From Perkinsus olseni (lineage: Eukaryota; Perkinsozoa; Perkinsida; Perkinsidae), in contig JABANP010000107.1 in assembly GCA_013115135.1 (NCBI GenBank), forward strand, positions 62,001 to 126,000: 64,000 nt of DNA, read 5' to 3'. Made by a program: the position numbers and the translations under genes. The notes beneath the pieces are model-generated. The model did no database searches and was not told the origin of the DNA. It was given only the letters and a program-made list of their open reading frames with translations. Below are positions 35,611 through 47,429 of the stretch, piece by piece (position 1 is the stretch's first letter; each line of letters opens with the position of its first letter).

Positions 35611-36573
35611 TCTTCGGTCATCATCAGCAGAGGCCTTCTACCAGCCGGCTTACTTTTCCGGGCATTGCTCGGCGATGTTCCAGGACGCTGGGGGCATACA
35701 ACGAATGCCTCCCTATTCGACATTCGTCCCGGCCTGTACGTCTCGGACTCGCTCCCACCCGGCCTCGGGGATATCAAATCGGTTGATATAACGGTGACTT
35801 CTATCACGGGAGGATTTATGGCGAACATCTCTTTCCTTGATGAATCGCTTCGCTCTGAATCCTTCAACTATAGATTATACGACCTATCATCCAGCATGCT
35901 GAGTCGACGTCTTCGACCTGGCGACATTGGCAAGTTTTACTATTTTCCCCGGCGGTTAACCAGTCGAATTTCGCCTTACCTCACGTTGAAAACTGGTGTA
36001 GAGTGGGACGGAAATGTCACTTCAGTCCTTCTGTGTATGAGAAAGGCACTCCCTAGAAGCCAGCCACAATTGACGCTCTACCTACGCGCCATCCGGGGAG
36101 AATCCCGGAGATACATCTCCCTGCAGTTGCCGGTTGATCTCAAGCTGGAAACCAGTAAACGTACTGCTGAAGTTTCGACGAGAGTTGACGATGTGAAGGA
36201 TGAACAACCGCCTCGTAAAAGATTGAAGGTGGACGCAACCAGCGAGAAGCTGCTTAAAGATGGCTTTTACATCCATCCCTTGATGACCATGGATGTTGAA
36301 ACAAGGGGCGATGGACGCCAACGTGTTCTTCTCACCTCTGTCACAGACGAGCTAGACTCGGTGTCATTGGCGGAGGCGTGGTTGGCCCCGGCTGAGGAAT
36401 ATCCTACCACCGGGTGCCTCGAATTGAGGGGAGCACTACCAACAGCGCGCATCTGTCCGCATGGAGATAACGAGGTGATCCTAATAGGCCTCGGGAATGA
36501 CAAAACGCTCATTTTTTATTCACCCGTGCCTGTCGCCAGCCTCCGGCCCAGAAAATTCCCCGTAGACCCGTAG
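35611..36573 (+). CDS. PGLGDI family copy 3, start codon apparently lost
   Basis: Open frame runs from 35590 to TAG at 36573. Residues align throughout with copy 2: VIISRGLL (35617 on) equals its LIISRGLL, then PPGLGDIKSV, KFYYFPRRL, ISPYLTLKTGVEWD, TSVLLC, LTLYLRAIRG, QPPRKRLKVD, DGFYIHPLMTMDVE, GDGRQRVLL, PAEEYPTTGCLEL, NDKTL. At the position of the copy 2 ATG this copy has TCT (35611), and no in-frame ATG precedes the mature part. It may use an upstream exon or a non-ATG start, or be a recent pseudogene. The frame is otherwise undamaged. PRKRLKVD is very close to an SV40-type nuclear-localisation motif. Opposite strand to copies 1 and 2. Confidence 0.7.
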   Translation, partial: SSVIISRGLLPAGLLFRALLGDVPGRWGHTTNASLFDIRPGLYVSDSLPPGLGDIKSVDITVTSITGGFMANISFLDESLRSESFNYRLYDLSSSMLSRRLRPGDIGKFYYFPRRLTSRISPYLTLKTGVEWDGNVTSVLLCMRKALPRSQPQLTLYLRAIRGESRRYISLQLPVDLKLETSKRTAEVSTRVDDVKDEQPPRKRLKVDATSEKLLKDGFYIHPLMTMDVETRGDGRQRVLLTSVTDELDSVSLAEAWLAPAEEYPTTGCLELRGALPTARICPHGDNEVILIGLGNDKTLIFYSPVPVASLRPRKFPVDP

Positions 36574-36842
36574 GGGGCAAGCCACTAAGAAAAACAAATA
36601 TCCTGAGAATTTTAAGTTAAATCAAAGAACGAGATTCTCATTGAAACAGTACTACCGAAATGCCGGAACGATTGGTAATCGGTAGTCGTGGTAGCTTGTG
36701 ATAATGGGCGGAGCGGAGGAGTGTATGGGAAGTGATGGTCCAGTCCCGGAGCGTATATCATCCAACAATCGAGATTCAGTTGTCTGATTTGACCTTCTTG
36801 CTGGAACCTCGGGGAGAGTCTTCGGAATCTGGTATCTTCCTC

Positions 36843-38915
36843 TTAGTCGACCTGAGAGACACGATAGATCCGAGCCTTGACGCTGTGTTCATGGATTTTC
36901 TGAGAATGCGACCGAGTGGAGCACCGACGATGCTCCTTCATTTCGCACGCAATTCCATACGGAGCCGCGTTAGAACTTAAACGCCCCGCTCGAATATACC
37001 GTTTTTGTGTCTTCACGAAGCTCAACGGGTCTCTACCCTCATCCGTAGGCTTCGCTGATATTCTCAGTATCTACTAGGATACTCACTAGCAAGGGGGGCG
37101 AGACAGACCTAGCCGTGATCCCTACCAAAGTTCCTTTCTCATCCAACCACCCCATCCCATTATTTCTCAGATCTTCGATACTCAACAGTCGGTTGGGCCC
37201 CCAGCTGTCATCTCCTTCGTCACCGAACTCGACAGCGCCAGACCAGCTCTGATCAAATAAGAATGGGGCGCGAGAAGCCAGTGAAGTGCCCCAGAAGCAG
37301 GCCCACTCACGAAAAGCAATGCGTAGCGAGGCATAGAAACATCGAAAACAACTCAATCAATGTGATGGGTGCACTCAGCTAGGGGTTCTCAGCGAAACTA
37401 ACTGAAGGAAATTTGTTTATCCATCGCTCGCAAAGTCTAGCCTGCACAAGGAGTCAGTCCCAACTCACAACAGAGTTCACAAATCTTCTGTGATTCACTA
37501 CAGTGATCTTGAACTTGAGCGACTCATTTGGCACTACATCGCCTGATAAAGAAGGGAAGCGAGGGACGTGGTCGAAGACTGTTATAGATAAGTCATGCCG
37601 ACGAGAACGATACATTACAAGCGCCAGTCGAACAAGCACTTTCCGCACTTCAAAAGCCAGCTTTACTCAAACGAGCATTTCTATCGAACCACTTGAATGC
37701 TTCGTGCACGCAAGTGCCGTCGAGTTAATGAGGAGGTGAACTAGGCGATTCCACTGTCTATCACAGGCATGGAGGACAGTCTTTCATTTCCATACTGCAA
37801 GCACACTCGTTACCATTCGAACCTAGTAGGTGTACATATACGGCGAGCCCCTCTTGGCCATGAGGATGGTCGGGGTGGCCTCCTGGATACGCCGCGACCT
37901 GAAACCGAAGCATAGCTTCATGAGGTGGGCTGAGAATCCCGAGAGTTAACGACGCGACGGGATCATAGATGGCGTTGAAGAGCGACGAAAGAGGCTATCG
38001 AAAGAGGGAGCATTCTCGCCCCTACCTCTCCAGCCACTCCGCTAGGGGGGCTCGGGATTGCGAAGGGGATTCCGAAGCCGCCACGAGAAGAACGACGATG
38101 AGGAACCCACCTGTATGCGATGGTTGTTCATCCATACTGGCTTTGGCCGGACGACCTCGCCTTTTTGGAAATCGGCTACATCTTCAATCTTAATCTCTCG
38201 CTCCTCACTACCGGCAGCGACATGTTGCGCTGGACACGACGCCAGCTTCAAAATTTCTACCAACTCCTCTGGATCTATTGAGTACACGCGTGCTCGTATG
38301 ACCTACGCACAAGGTGCCCTCGCTGCTGGACTTCATCCGAGCATCATATGCCTCAGAGTGACTCGAAACTCTAGCGAGATTCGCCTTACTATTTCCCCCT
38401 TCACGTTCTTATAATCCTTCCGTTCTGATGACTCGAGACCTCTGAAAATGTCCCTCCACCCGAAGTCCTCATTCTTGCCAAAGCACTTCACGTCCACGCG
38501 AGTCTAAGGAATCAACCATACAGGGAAGACGATCTCGTAGAAGGCGCTCACGATAGTTTGTTCCTCATCGCGATGATTCACGACACTTATATCGAAGGCG
38601 ACGCAGGGATGAGCTTGGCCGGCAATTCCTGATGAGTATGGGAGGCAGGGCGATACGACAGACCGCTACCATCTGGAGAGACCCGCTCGAGGAAGACATC
38701 CAATCCTTCTTTCTCCCTTCCTTTGGGAAAGACCAGAAGCTGAGGGAACAGCGACAAATGCGCGTCTCCTAGAAGCACTAGTGCTCTACCATCGACGCTC
38801 ACCCGATGATGGAAAGACCCACACTGCTTCGTTGAGGAGCGAACAAATTCTCCGACTTTGTACTTCGTGTCATCCACTCGGAAGACGAGCTCAGAGGCTT
38901 TAACGTTTCGGCTCG
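36843..38915 (-). CDS. Double-MATH-domain protein, gene B
   Basis: Exon order on the minus strand: SELVFRVDDTKYKVGEFVR (from a CAG acceptor at 38916), LLVFPKGREKEGLDVFLERV (about 38740), FDISVVNHRDEEQTIVS (about 38600), CFGKNEDFGWRDIFRGL (about 38480), VIRARVYS with IKIEDVADFQKGE (38305-38110), AYPGGHPDHPHGQEGLAVYVHL (about 37900-37830), LKFKITVVNHRRFVNSVVS (about 37520-37460), GDDSWGPNRLLSIEDL with GWLDEKGTLVG (about 37220-37130) and DEGRDPLSF (about 37050). Closely related to gene A in the first domain. The terminal frame stays open to 36843, longer than in genes F and G. The first coding exon is not identified. Confidence 0.7.
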
Positions 38916-39874
38916 CTGGGACAGAAAACGATACCCTATTCGTAATGAGCTCGACGGAGTTAGCGATTATGATGGAAGAGAGCAGTCAAGAGCGTTATCC
39001 GACGCCTTCGGGGCCGACGGGGCCGACGCCCCGAGTCATGCAGGAGTTACGGTCAATCGTCAAGCCTCTCATTTGAAGGCTTATAATGCGATTCCCACCG
39101 CGCCCGTTGCTGAGTGGATGGACAGGTCGTTATAGCGAGCAAAAGAAAGCATACTCACTCGTACAGGATGGCTTAGCTAGGATAGAGGAATCGACAAGCT
39201 TTGTGACGATTGCCAACCCCGAGATGGAACCCAACCTGCATTGTTGAGTGCCAAGACTTCTCTGCAGGCCGCCATTTGTTGACTGGTCACCCTCGAGCGG
39301 GTCGGTGGTACGGCCATGCGAGCACCGAAGAGTACAGTCGCGAACTGCAGAGCGGTAGTGCTCCTCATATTTCCTATACAGCAAGGAGAAAAGGAAGAGG
39401 CGAGGAAGTGCTGACAACACAAGAATGCAAAACCGAGAATTGGAAATCTCCAAGTTTGCTAGCACCGAGTCGACGCTATGCTCCGCCACTCATCTCAATA
39501 TATCGAGGTTGACAGATCGCTGAAAGAGAATGAGTGCAAGTGCAGAGGAAACCAACCACGACTCCAATCAGTCCTCAAACTTGAGAATCTTGGCAGGTTC
39601 CTGGCCGAGGAATGCCAGCTCCCAAGAGAGCTCTTTCCTTCCTAACCAGTTGACTAGCTCTTCGGCGTTGCCACTACGTTAGGGACCTGCTCCGCAAAGG
39701 ACCAGCCATGCTCTTCGGCGATCTTTGACCAATCTCACTGCATGCTCGAACGCATTCCTTAGATTGCAGTGAAGTGGCCCTCGGGGAGATCCGTTGCCGG
39801 CTCACTCAACGCGGTGCGCGTCACGAGTCGTAGCAGACGCACCCGAGTTTCTCATTCGAATGGGTAGGGTTCAA

Positions 39875-39941
39875 CGAGGGTCTTTGAATGACTTCATGTC
39901 GTCAACATGAAGTCATTCAGAGACCCTCGACATGATGTCGA
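39875..39941. repeat. Two adjacent hairpins at the broken end of MATH gene C
   Basis: Arms of 25 bases (39875-39899 and 39905-39929, one mismatch) surround a 5-base loop; immediately next, TCGACAT-G-ATGTCGA spans 39927-39941. This lies exactly where gene C loses similarity to its complete sisters. Confidence 0.93.
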
Positions 39942-41113
39942 TGACTTTCCATACTTGGACCCTCGGACTTGTGTCCGATAGTTGCCTTTCCATACCGGCT
40001 TGAACTTCATGTCCTCGCCTCTCTTGTGGTCGGTAACATCCTCAATCCGAACTTCTTGCTCGCTAGGTCCCGGCGGAACAATCGGTGGCGAAGTGAGAGT
40101 GAATCTCGCATTAGTGAGGTCCACCCGTGCCTTGATAACCTAAGAAGGAGGCCGAAAAAAGCTAGGAGAGATGGATGCCGATCACCGAGAATGGCGATGG
40201 CAAGCTCAAGCGTCGGGAGCCCAAAATAGGGAAAACGCGTGAAATGGAACCCGAAAACCGATTACAGGGGCAATTGGTACGCTGGGAGCTGTGTTTACTG
40301 GGAGCTTCGCGTAGGGACTTCTCAGAGACTTACTATGCCTCCTCTATCATCGAAGAAGTCCGGGTTCTCTGCCTTCCTCAGCACTTTGTCAAGCAATTTT
40401 CTCCACCCCCAGCTCGGTGAATCCATATCGTATGACCTTCCATTACTTCTTCTTGTCTGAAGCGGTGTTTAACACTCTAGGAGCAAGAGCGCGCTAGAGA
40501 CGTCGTAGGTTCGCTCGTGCCGATATTCCAGGCGCAGGACTTACCATAGACTGCTCCTCATTCCGATGGTTCACGAGGCTTATCTGCATAACAACATTCT
40601 CGTACGCAACTCGAGCACTCACGCCTGAAGGAAGATCAGCCCACAGGCGGCTACGCTTAAGTCGATAGGAAGGCCCCGTACCACTCGTAGGGATTGCCCA
40701 GACGTAAGCGCTCAAGGAGTTGTCAACCTGGCCCATTGGATAAACCTCGAGCTGAGATAGAAGAGCAGTACTCATGATATAGTTGGAGACGAACGAAATA
40801 CTCGAACGAGACAGAACATTCGTTTGAATTCGAGGACCGCAGTAGCTTCCCCTCACTTGATAATTGAAGAGCTCAATCAATTTGCTTGGTGACCTGATAG
40901 ACTCTCCAACTTTGAACTTCGTGATGTCGTTGATGCGAAAGACCAGCTCAGACACTTTCGGATCTCCATTGGCTGACGAGCACACGGAGGTCGAAGAAAT
41001 GGTTCGGGAATAAAAGTACCCGCGAGTTTCATTATCCTACCTCCATTCTTGGGTTCCACCTCTTTGTCTGGCCTTCCTTGATTCCCCGAGGGAGACTTGA
41101 CCGCTGCAGGCAT
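39894..41113 (-). pseudogene. MATH gene C, 3'-truncated
   Basis: First exon MPAAVKSPSG... (41113-41041) ends in phase 1 at a GTAGGA donor, the same donor style as genes D and G; the next exon starts after a CAG and reads NGDPKVSELVFRINDITKFKVGE. Then follow LEVYPMGQVDNSLSAYV (about 40760), YENVVMQISLVNHRNEEQSMVS (about 40600), WGWRKLLDKVL with FFDDRGGI (about 40400) and VIKARVDLTN with VRIEDVTDHKRGED (about 40140-39985). The exons for the rest of the second MATH domain are absent, the usual GTGAGN donor after NYRTQV is GTCCGA, and the gene runs into the hairpin pair. It could still make a one-and-a-half-domain protein. Confidence 0.65.
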
Positions 41114-42067
41114 AGGGATCGTTACGGAAGAACTGCATTGCAATCCGAGTCGTATCCGCTTTGAGACGAAATGGTATCTTAGATTTCTGTTCCCGTCTCC
41201 TACCAGGTTCGATTTGTGCAGCACAAGTTGAGCTACTATACAGGTATTGCGGAAGCTAGTGAAAACTGCTAGGCACGCACCTAACATAAACACTACAATC
41301 TACATTCTCAACCCATCCGCACGATAAATGCTAGTTCAGTTGGTTTCACTCCGATTCGTGATTCTGGCAGAGAGGAAATCCACCCTGAGATCTGCTACGA
41401 TTTATCTAACAGATGGTTCGAACATCTCATTGATCGCAAGCACTTGCAAGCGATACGTCTCCTTCGATTAACGTTGAACGAAGCGCCGTGATTGCTAACG
41501 GCAAACTTTCCACCTTCTCCACCGAGCAACCTTCATTTCCTGTCCCCGATTGTGTCACTTTGTCGTCTATACCACAGCTTGCATCAGCCCAGCTCACAGT
41601 TAAGTCGACTCCATTGCTATACCTACTCTATCATGAAGTTCATCACCTGGAAGCTCTGCCTACCTCAACGCTATCGAAGACTTTGCCCGTCGCGGCGGAT
41701 GAGCTCACCATCGGAAAGGAAGACATTTCATCTTTCACCAGCGAAAGTAGCGGCTTTCTCAGAAATTCCGGTGAAGGACTGAGTGAACAAAGCGGGCCCC
41801 TGCAGTGAGTTTCAACTATCTGCTTCAGCGGGATGAAACGAAAAGCCTCAACAACTCAACGATCTGCTGGAGGACAAATCAGAAAACTTATGAGATCCCC
41901 ACACTGAGGTGAAAGGTCAGAGCCGCCAGAGCGCGAATATTGTGAAAAGGGGGCGACAGAAACGAGCTCCGGAGCAGTCTCTTAAATCTGAAGTCACTCG
42001 ACCGATTCTCCACTCTTAAGTCTGTATATGCGTCTTGAAGACAAAGCCTGTCATTCCCCGTCTGTCT
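41114..42067. other. Intergenic, weak open frames
   Basis: Overlapping + frames at 41488-41808 (106 codons) and 41492-41782 (96 codons) show no domain. Nothing else recognised. Confidence 0.35.
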
Positions 42068-44429
42068 TCACTGACATTCTCCTCTTCTTCGCAGAACTGA
42101 AAGGGAATTGACCATTTTACTTGAGTATTCCAATAAACTTCGCTCCTCAATGTGAAACGTCTCTAGAAACCCTAGGTCCTGAACTTGGTGTTGTGGCAAC
42201 CCTGCCCATCCGTCCCTTTGAGAGCTTTCCAGGACGACCAAGGGGTCGGCTTTCACGGCGCCAATTTGTCCATGGACTCCACAGTGTGGAGCTCCCATCC
42301 CCGCGTCGTTGCCCGCTGTCTGGAGTGCGATATGGCGAGGTCGCAGTCGGAGTTTCTTGGCGGGATTCGGCAACGGCTCTGCATTCAGTAGCAAATCTAG
42401 TTCCAGGGGAAAATCTATACGCACTTGCGAAATCGCATGCGCAGCGTAGAAGTAATGCCCACCGGATACTATCCAGTGACAGTCACTGAGTGACTGAATT
42501 CCAGTCGCTGGACAGAGAGCATCCCGCATCCACGTAGCATGGCTACTGACAACCCACCTCATTGTGAAGCTCAGCGGGTCGCGACCCTCATCCGCAGATT
42601 CCACTGAAATCATGAGTGACTAACAAGAGGTGAATGAGTCCATCAACTCGAGAAATTACTATTTTCCCGCGGGGCCAAGAAAAGTTCGAATGATGCGCTA
42701 ATAAGGGGGCTCACCAGTTCGCCATCACTATCCAACCATCCCTTGCTATCATCTTTCAAGTCAGCAACGCTCAAGAGTCGGTTGGGACCCCAGCTGTCAT
42801 CCCCAGCGCCATCAGGCTGGAAAGTGCCGACCCAGGACTGAGAACCGACACCAACAGAATATCATTATGTACAAGCTACAGCAAGGCCTGCTAGCCCGGC
42901 AGGTCAAAGCATCGAGCATTTTCGGTGCCGACCATTTCTCCCACTCACAATGGAATTCACCTTCATCTTATGATTAACCAACGTAACCTTAAGCTTCAGA
43001 GGATGAGCAATCATTTCAGTTCCTACGATGGGAGTCATGTGGACCTCTTACTATCGAGGCGATAGTTTTCCTCTACGAACTCTCACCCTTGCTTTCCAGT
43101 ACGTGTACGTATACGGCCAGCCCCTCCTGGCCATCTGCATGGTCAGGATGCCCTCCTGGATACACAACAACCTTGAAGAGTAACACGCGGGATAGGTAGT
43201 TTTTCGGGGATCGGGGGCATGCAGCATCGGCGTAAGTCGGAAGAATAAGTGCTTCACCCGTGTTCGATAGTTGCCGATCCATGATGGCCTGAATTTCATG
43301 TCCTCGCCTTTTTTGAAATCAGCAATATCTTCGATCCAAAATCCCTCCTCATCAGGGAAAAATTCTGCCGGAGACAGTCTTGAATTATTGAGGTCCACCC
43401 GCGCCTTGATAACCTATCGAAGCCGTGATGAAGACACTCCGCCATGCCGGGTAGACGCGTCATGAGGCCGTCGAGACTCACGAGTCACACTCGACAACAC
43501 GCCCAGACTGCGTTAATTGATGGTCTTCTACAGACTCCGCACTCCATCCCCAAACCATTTCGCAGGAAGACCCGCACTTCGCCGGCTGGAATAACTCCAT
43601 ACGTGTTCCCGCAGAGACTCACCATGCCTCCATCACCATCTACATAAGCTGACCGCGGCACCTGGTCGATGATATTTTTTTCGAATCCTCTTACTCGCGC
43701 ATCGGCCGCGAACGAACCTTTGACCTTCCCGCTTGTCTGATCAGCAAAGCCAAGTATTCACGAGACACGAAAATTTTACAGGCCGTTAACTATCAGATCC
43801 TTATTATACGCGTATCCCAGGAAATCTGAGAGCTTACCATAGCCTCTTGGTCATCCCGGTGGTTCATTATAGAAATCTCATAATCAACGTTCTCGTACAC
43901 GAAACGGGGGTCTACACCTGAGTTGAGATGCAGGACTGACTACGCCACCACAAAGACAGCAGCGTGGGCTGTACCGTCCACAGGGACCCGCTGGAGGTAG
44001 ACGGTGAAGGTGTCTCCAGCCTCCCCCATGGGATAGACCATAAGCTGAGAAGCAGTTTCGGTAACATCGATCTCGTATAGATTCAGCACTTGATGCGCAG
44101 ATGTCATGAGCCGAAAAGAGGCCACATTACTTGATACTTGAAGAGCTCGATCATTTTCCTCGGTGACTTTATATACTCTCCGGGTTTGTACTTGGTTACA
44201 TTATCGATGCGGAAGACAAGCTCTGATACTCTCGCGGCTCTCTCCGCTAAGGAATAAGCAACAAAAATCCATTGAGGCCGGTGATGGCGTCAACTAGACG
44301 GTATGCTGAGAGGTCACCTGAGGCCCTACCGAGGTATAACCTTGATAGAATGATCATTGAGAATATTGTCATGAAAATGTGGGGATTCTGATGATCATTT
44401 GCAACTTTCTCCTGATGCGAGAGATTCAA
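42068..44429 (-). CDS. Double-MATH-domain protein, gene D
   Basis: Exon 1 (about 44429-44330) ends in phase 1 at a GTAGGG donor and contains a hydrophobic run MTIFSMIILSRLYL that could act as a signal anchor. Then: ARVSELVFRIDNVTKYKPGE (about 44230), LMVYPMGEAGDTFTVYLQRV (about 44040), YENVDYEISIMNHRDDQEAMVS (about 43890), FEKNIIDQV with VDGDGGM (about 43680), VIKARVDLNN with WIEDIADFKKGED (43415-43265), VVYPGGHPDHADGQEGLAVY (about 43170), LKLKVTLVNHKMKVNSIVS (about 43000), SWVGTFQPDG with GDDSWGPNRLLSVADL and GWLDSDGEL (about 42835-42715), and ISVESADEGRDPLSF (about 42605-42560). The frame then stays open to 42068, about 150 codons longer than in genes F and G, either from loss of the stop or an unrecognised donor at AGGTGGGT. 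Overlapping palindromes (42474-42496) fall inside this extension. Confidence 0.75.
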
Positions 44430-45646
44430 GTTCGATGCTCGACTCCGGAATGTTAGAACGCTTAAGCATCCCCCGTCAGCCTACTTCTGTTCCTTGCGTC
44501 AGCTGGTAATGACGCTGGTAGGCGTTGAAATTGACGAGTTGTTACTTGTCGCATGAGAATCGAAATGGAAGGACTGCTGCGTTAACAGGCGAGAAGCCTC
44601 AATCCCCTACCGTTGTTGCGCATGGGCTCACTGAAACTCAAGTTAAGTCTAATGACCTACTGGTGAGCCATCATACTCGAAGGCGAAGAAAGGATCGGTT
44701 GACAGCCGGCGAGATGCGCCTGGAGTCCGCCTTCTAACACGAGAATACAGTACGAAACGTGACAGGTAGAACAAGCCTATCAACAAACGAGGAACCTGAC
44801 GTGTTCGATGAGTAACAGACACTCTTGTCAGACCTCTTTTGGAGCCGTCCGAAACCCCAACACGCTCATGAGAAGACCCACTCGCTTACTAGAGCTACTG
44901 AATGGCACGCAAGAAGCCAAGCTCTTCTACACTAACCTCATTTGAAGTAGAGTGTGACGACGGAGCAGTGCCCCGACCTCGTCAGCAGTCACCCTGCCCC
45001 AGTGTCCATCACCTGGGATGATCGGGGACACCAAAGAATCTTCAAGCTACTCGATTGTAGTGATCTCACCAGTGCTCGATTCTCATCATACCACTCAATG
45101 CTCATGCCTGTGGAATCCTCAGAACGCAAGGACTTGGCAGCCAGGCGACGCTCGAAACACAGGACTATCCCGACCGATAACTATTCTGCACGTCGCTTGG
45201 CTAGACCACAAGAGCCGATCTCCTGAGATTATCCGTGCAAGTCAGCGTCCTTCGGCGAAGGATCTTCGCTAGTGATTGCTATAGACAGCGCTGTTGTCGT
45301 CACTGACGCTTAGTGCCGCCAACAAATGCGGAAGAATAACAACCATGAGAAAAACTCATAGGAGTCGAAGCACCGGAATTATAGAACAGCCCGTTAATGT
45401 TTATTGACTATGCAACACCACACTGCCATTCTAACTGAGAGAAGACCGTCTGACCATAACTTACGTGGTATCCCGACCCTACCACGGGAAAAACGAACTT
45501 TCCTCGACCGCCTTCCAACACGGTCACGTAAAAAGATACCAGCCATAAAGACTGGAGTCACCACCGACCGCTACACATCATTGCCAAATTGGATTCGACA
45601 TATCATGAAGAGAATAATGTGACGACTATGACCTCGAAAAGCTCAT
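44430..45646. other. Intergenic with an overlapping hairpin
   Basis: TCCTTCG-G-CGAAGGA at 45248-45262 overlaps GCGAAG/CTTCGC (45255-45269). Frames at 44525-44737 and 44954-45272 (+) have no recognisable domain. Confidence 0.45.
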
Positions 45647-46774
45647 TCAAGAAGATGCTGGGGAAGTTGCATTGGTAGGCATATACATCGACTTCACTGC
45701 GTTTGTCCATATGCTATTAGAAGTAGACGTACCATGTAAAAGTAGTATCACTTCTTGACCACTTAGCAACTTCGCTGCCATCTCGTTCACTATGTTGAGT
45801 GTCTCGTTCCTTATTTGAATAACCACCATATTCTTAACGTAAGACATACTCTTCGCTATCAGACTAGTGCCATTAACAGCCACAGACACCCCCACAGGCG
45901 TGTTCTTGTAGTACAAGTCACCAGTTACGTTGCCAACATTAGGTATAGTAATTACAGTTGGATTTGGTACCTCCACGCCAGAATAGCCAAATTGCGCCTG
46001 TATTACACCGGGAACATCTGTCCAATATTTCTTCCTCAATTCATCATCAGGTGGGAAAAATTGTATCGCGGTAGTAGACTTGCCCATAACGTTGGTGAAG
46101 TTATTGAAACCACTTATGCTAACAGATTTATCAAAATTAAGACCCTTAAAGGTAATACCCAAACCTTTGACGTCCATCTTGCCCTTCATGTTCAGCGAAA
46201 CCGTATCCTTCAGCATAACATCGACTCCAAATTCATCAAATACTGCTCTATCTGTAACATATAAAGTGGCATCATTAGTGAACTGAGTAGTAGCATGCCC
46301 AGCAACATCCATCCGCGGTAGATACACATAACCTAGCTGTTTACCATTAATATATATATCATTGCGCGATGGTAGAATAGTAGACGACATACTGTCACTT
46401 TTAACACTTATCTTCATAGTGCTGTCCAAACATAGAGCCGCACTGGCGTCATTGCCACCACATTCAACGGGGTCGCGAATAGCCAGTTCATTAAGATTCA
46501 CAACCGATGAGTTCAGGCCGCTCTGCGCCATGGCTCTGCCACCAACGAACAATATCAATAATACAGCGACTATTATCAATATCATAAGTATAACAATGAT
46601 AATCCACAGCCATATGAACTGCTTGCGACTTAGTTTGCCACAACAATACCGTTTAGCCGGGGCAGCCGCAGCCAGTACCCCAGCGCCAGCAAGTACTTTC
46701 TCATCACTACTCGAGCGAATACCCTCTTCAAGCTCAGCTGGTGGCGGATGCTCCGTCTTATTCTGATCAGTCAT
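45647..46774 (-). CDS. Single-pass membrane protein with LEA2/DUF3712-like domain
   Basis: Intronless, 375 aa. A short polar cytosolic tail (about 1-50) with CC near the membrane, one long transmembrane segment (IIIVILMILIIVAVLLILFV, about 55-75) and a large extracytosolic part. The pattern TDRAVFDEFGVDVML, LNMKGKMDVKGLGITFKGL and SISGFNNFTN strongly resembles the fungal Tag1/DUF3712 unit, a relative of LEA type 2 beta-sandwich lipid-associated domains. Several NxT/S sites (NGT, NAT, NET) fit a lumenal or extracellular location. Codon usage is visibly more AT-rich than in neighbouring genes, so a different age or origin is possible. It interrupts the MATH array. Role unknown; plant and fungal relatives sit at vacuolar or plasma membranes. 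Confidence 0.72.
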   Translation of the reverse strand: MTDQNKTEHPPPAELEEGIRSSSDEKVLAGAGVLAAAAPAKRYCCGKLSRKQFIWLWIIIVILMILIIVAVLLILFVGGRAMAQSGLNSSVVNLNELAIRDPVECGGNDASAALCLDSTMKISVKSDSMSSTILPSRNDIYINGKQLGYVYLPRMDVAGHATTQFTNDATLYVTDRAVFDEFGVDVMLKDTVSLNMKGKMDVKGLGITFKGLNFDKSVSISGFNNFTNVMGKSTTAIQFFPPDDELRKKYWTDVPGVIQAQFGYSGVEVPNPTVITIPNVGNVTGDLYYKNTPVGVSVAVNGTSLIAKSMSYVKNMVVIQIRNETLNIVNEMAAKLLSGQEVILLLHGTSTSNSIWTNAVKSMYMPTNATSPASS

Positions 46775-47429
46775 ACTGCTGTCTCACAACGGTTGGTTCA
46801 CGTTCGTGGCAGCACTGTGACGCCGATGAGTTGCGAATATCGCTACGCCCTGATGATCGATTATGTCACCTATGGAGGAGATAGTGGTGCCAGCCCCACT
46901 GAGTCCATTGCCTGATCGCATCGGCTCCCTGGCTAGGAATGCTCGAACCGAAAGCAGGGCAGGTTTGCCAGATCTGCATTCCTACACAAGCCACGTTTGG
47001 GCGTCTACTGCTTGCTTTTTCCGACTGGTACTGTTTGTTGGAGAGTTTGCGCTACCATGCACGCAGGCGTAGTCTGTCTGTGAGGCAAAAATGGATGAAG
47101 TCGTTGCATCGAATTCTTGAGCATTCCACGACCTTCATTGGAGTCCAGGGCCTCAGAAATTGCACCATCTGACGTGAATTGGATGGACTCTGCATGGTGG
47201 AATCGCGCATTCTTTGCTTCATAGTATAGATGTGCGTGCACAGGAGTTGTGCGCGACGAGTCGAGGAATAAGATAAAATGTTCCAATATGATTCAATGCT
47301 ACGGGGATGATAGGCCATCATTGACGGCAATGCCAAAGGAGGAGGCAACCTCACAGAGTGAGCATCTCTTCCAGCTCCTGCGATGGAAGCAACGAAAACC
47401 TGCACAACACGGACCCTGTCATCTCCTCT
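46775..47429. other. Intergenic, no gene recognised
   Basis: Open frames on both strands overlap without domain evidence; nothing else was recognised. Confidence 0.4.

Noticed and set aside
35665..35700. Start of the third PGLGDI copy at the TTG at 35665
   Set aside because: Homology to copy 2 extends upstream to 35611 through the signal peptide, so this internal TTG is not a natural start.
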